Shown one piece after another: positions 62,017 to 64,000 of a stretch of DNA of 64,000 bases (positions are counted from its first letter, which is position 1; each line of letters starts with the position of its first letter). Origin of the DNA: Halorubrum alkaliphilum (GTDB lineage: Archaea > Halobacteriota > Halobacteria > Halobacteriales > Haloferacaceae). Made by a program: the position numbers and the translations under genes. The stretch lies in the NCBI RefSeq assembly GCF_017873815.1, contig NZ_JAGGKQ010000006.1, forward strand, positions 62,001 to 126,000, read 5' to 3'. The notes under the pieces are model-generated. The model searched no databases. It was not told the origin of the DNA and worked only from the letters and a program-made list of their open reading frames with translations.

Positions 62017-62268
62017 ATGAATCTCAATCAGACCCGATCGGCCGGCGACGACGCGTTGCTCCGCCGGTACGAGTACGAGGACGGGTGGGTCGTCGCCGCC
62101 GATCTGGGCGTCGACGGCGAGAACGTGAGCGTCGACACCGTCGGCGACACCGCGATCGTCGTGATAGCGGGCGACGGCGAACCGATCGAATCGGAGTTCG
62201 AACTCCCGGGATCGGCCGACAGTGTCGTCGTCGAGAACGGCGTCGTCACGATCGAGGGTGGACGATGA
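62017..62268 (+). CDS. DUF7127 family Hsp20-like mini protein
   Basis: An 83-residue acidic, beta-rich protein. [20 protein letters not shown] and [24 protein letters not shown] mimic the strands and GVLxI end of an alpha-crystallin domain. It overlaps the next gene, CDC48, by four bases (ATGA), so both proteins should be made in step. A role as an adaptor or co-chaperone for CDC48 is my inference. Confidence 0.82.
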   Translation: MNLNQTRSAGDDALLRRYEYEDGWVVAADLGVDGENVSVDTVGDTAIVVIAGDGEPIESEFELPGSADSVVVENGVVTIEGGR

Positions 62269-64000
62269 ATCTCACGGTCAAGCCCTTAAAACAGAAGGAC
62301 GCCGGTCGCCGCCTCGCGGCGCTCGACCGCGTCGCGGCCGAGGAGCTCGACCTCTCGGGCGGCGACTTCATTCGCGTCGAGGGCACCGACGGGGCGGCCA
62401 TCGCTCGCGTCTGGCCCGGCTACCCCGAGGACGACGGCAGCGGCGTCATCCGCATCGACGGGAAACTCCGTCAGGAGGCGAGCGTCGGCATCGACGACAA
62501 GGTAACGGTCGAGTCCGTCGAGGTGAACCCGGCCGACCGGGTCACCATCGCGCTCCCTCAGCGACTCGGCGTTCGCGGCGACGTCGGTCGCTTCATCCGT
62601 GACAAGCTCGCGGGCCAGCCGATCACCGAGGGACAGACGGTTCGTATCCCCTTCGGGTTCGGCGTCATGGGTGGCGGCGGACAGGGGCAGGCCGTCCCGG
62701 TGAAGATCGCGGAGACGAGCCCGTCCGGAACGGTCGTCGTCACCGACTCGACGGAGGTCACGATATCCGAGAAGCCAGCCGAGGAGATCGTCGGCGGCGC
62801 GGACGCGCCCGGCGGAACGGGCGACGACGACACGCCGGACGTCACCTACGAGGACATCGGCGGGCTCGACGGCGAGCTCGAACAGGTCCGGGAGATGATC
62901 GAGCTCCCGATGCGGCACCCGGAACTGTTCACGCGGCTCGGAATCGACCCGCCGCAGGGCGTCCTGCTCCACGGTCCGCCGGGGACCGGGAAGACGCTGA
63001 TCGCGAAGGCGGTCGCCAACGAGATCGACGCCAGCTTCCACACGATCTCCGGCCCGGAGATCATGTCGAAGTACTACGGCGAGAGCGAGGAGCAGCTCCG
63101 TGAGGTGTTCGAGGAGGCTACCGAAGAGGCACCTGCGATCATCTTCATGGACGAGCTTGACTCGATCGCCCCCAAACGCGAGGAGGCCGGCGGCGACGTG
63201 GAACGGCGCGTCGTGGCCCAGCTGCTCTCGTTGATGGACGGGCTGGAGGACCGCGGCGAGGTCGTCGTCATCGGCGCGACGAACCGCGTCGACGCCATCG
63301 ACCCCGCGCTCCGGCGTGGCGGTCGATTCGACCGCGAGATCGAGGTCGGCGTCCCCGACCGCGACGGTCGCAAGGAGATCCTTCAGGTCCACACGCGGAC
63401 CATGCCGCTCGTCGACGGGATCGACCTCGACGAGTACGCGGAGAACACGCACGGCTTCGTCGGGGCCGATCTCGAGTCGCTCGCGAAGGAGTCGGCGATG
63501 CACGCGCTCCGCCGGATCCGCCCGCAGCTCGATCTCGAATCGGACGAGATCGATGCCGACGTACTCAACAGCATCCAGATCACCGAGAACGACTTCAAGC
63601 AGGCGATGAAGGGGATCGAGCCCTCCGCCCTGCGCGAGGTGTTCGTCGAGGTTCCGGACGTCACGTGGGACCAGGTCGGCGGCTTGAGCGACACCAAAGA
63701 ACGGCTCCGCGAGACGATCCAGTGGCCGCTGGAGTACCCCGAGGTGTTCGAGGAGCTCGATATGCAGGCCGCCAAGGGTGTTCTGCTCTATGGTCCGCCG
63801 GGCACGGGGAAGACCCTGCTCGCGAAGGCCGTCGCCAACGAGGCGGAGTCGAACTTCATCTCGATCAAGGGGCCCGAACTGCTGAACAAGTTCGTCGGAG
63901 AGTCCGAGAAGGGCGTCCGCGAGGTGTTCAGCAAGGCTCGCGAGAACGCGCCGACGATCGTGTTCTTCGACGAGATCGACTCGATCGCGACCGAGCGCGG
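62265..64000 (+). CDS. cdc48: CDC48/VAT AAA+ ATPase, 3' end beyond window
   Basis: The frame is open from ATG 62265 ([15 protein letters not shown]) to the window end, giving 578 residues of a protein normally about 740-750. Order: double-psi barrel and N domain (about 1-175), acidic linker, first AAA module with Walker A GPPGTGKT (237-244) and Walker [10 protein letters not shown] (D296/E297), second module with Walker A GPPGTGKT (about 511-518) and Walker [10 protein letters not shown] just before the cut. It unfolds proteins for the proteasome. Start fixed by the ATGA overlap with DUF7127. Confidence 0.96.
   Translation, partial: MNLTVKPLKQKDAGRRLAALDRVAAEELDLSGGDFIRVEGTDGAAIARVWPGYPEDDGSGVIRIDGKLRQEASVGIDDKVTVESVEVNPADRVTIALPQRLGVRGDVGRFIRDKLAGQPITEGQTVRIPFGFGVMGGGGQGQAVPVKIAETSPSGTVVVTDSTEVTISEKPAEEIVGGADAPGGTGDDDTPDVTYEDIGGLDGELEQVREMIELPMRHPELFTRLGIDPPQGVLLHGPPGTGKTLIAKAVANEIDASFHTISGPEIMSKYYGESEEQLREVFEEATEEAPAIIFMDELDSIAPKREEAGGDVERRVVAQLLSLMDGLEDRGEVVVIGATNRVDAIDPALRRGGRFDREIEVGVPDRDGRKEILQVHTRTMPLVDGIDLDEYAENTHGFVGADLESLAKESAMHALRRIRPQLDLESDEIDADVLNSIQITENDFKQAMKGIEPSALREVFVEVPDVTWDQVGGLSDTKERLRETIQWPLEYPEVFEELDMQAAKGVLLYGPPGTGKTLLAKAVANEAESNFISIKGPELLNKFVGESEKGVREVFSKARENAPTIVFFDEIDSIATER

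Overview
The window is chromosomal DNA from a halophilic archaeon. Coding is GC-rich, the proteins are very acidic (Asp/Glu-rich), many starts are leaderless with a TATA-like box about 27 bases before the start codon, and the families are typical of haloarchaea: a che-arl archaellum cluster, divergent TatC1/TatC2, a Hvo_1808-type surface protein, DUF7123, DUF7127 and KDG kinase. Gene content fits the Haloferacales (Halorubrum-like); the genus is my inference. I see no CRISPR array, transposase, integrase or prophage.

Layout. 1-1617: 3' part of a secreted or surface protein. 1735-11013: co-oriented motility block, cheY-cheC(double)-cheD, then arlCE-F-G-H-I-J. 11078-13534: HtpX protease, a dispersed modular repeat (copy A), a small protein, truncated haemoglobin, a small membrane protein and tRNA-Ser(CGA). 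13644-22982: MoxR ATPase, pyrE, a 1108-residue PAS/GAF histidine kinase, KDG kinase, HAD phosphatase, acyl-CoA dehydrogenase and AlaX. 23076-26609: a histidine kinase next to a double-domain KaiC-like ATPase. 26692-35388: glutaredoxin-like protein, small membrane protein, LarE, MutS-like ATPase, MgtE, RidA and UvrA. 35530-39015: divergent TatC2 and TatC1. 39052-44023: Tat-signal protein, nicotinamidase, surface protein, nicotinate phosphoribosyltransferase and AMMECR1 protein. 44228-44550: RNase P RNA. 44690-49100: repeat copies B and C around a CPBP protease, Nudix hydrolase and DNA polymerase IV. 49238-55920: a LOV-domain histidine kinase, zinc-ribbon and membrane proteins, aldolase plus FBPase, 3-hydroxyacyl-CoA dehydrogenase and MoaE. 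56332-64000: DUF7123, site-2 protease, UbiB-like kinase plus Hsp20, DUF2391, alpha/beta hydrolase, and DUF7127 overlapping a CDC48 AAA ATPase that runs off the window.

How genes work together. cheY/C/D carry the chemotaxis signal to the archaellum motor encoded beside them. Nicotinamidase and nicotinate phosphoribosyltransferase form an NAD salvage route. Class I aldolase and FBPase form a two-gene gluconeogenic operon. The right end is rich in proteostasis genes (site-2 protease, Hsp20, DUF7127, CDC48).

The most unusual signal is a family of three intergenic elements (about 12.06-12.38, 44.80-45.19 and 48.58-49.08 kb). They share a conserved core and carry a central segment bounded by inverted repeats. 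That segment lies in opposite orientations relative to the core in different copies, as a segment able to invert would. TATA-like boxes lie at the ends.
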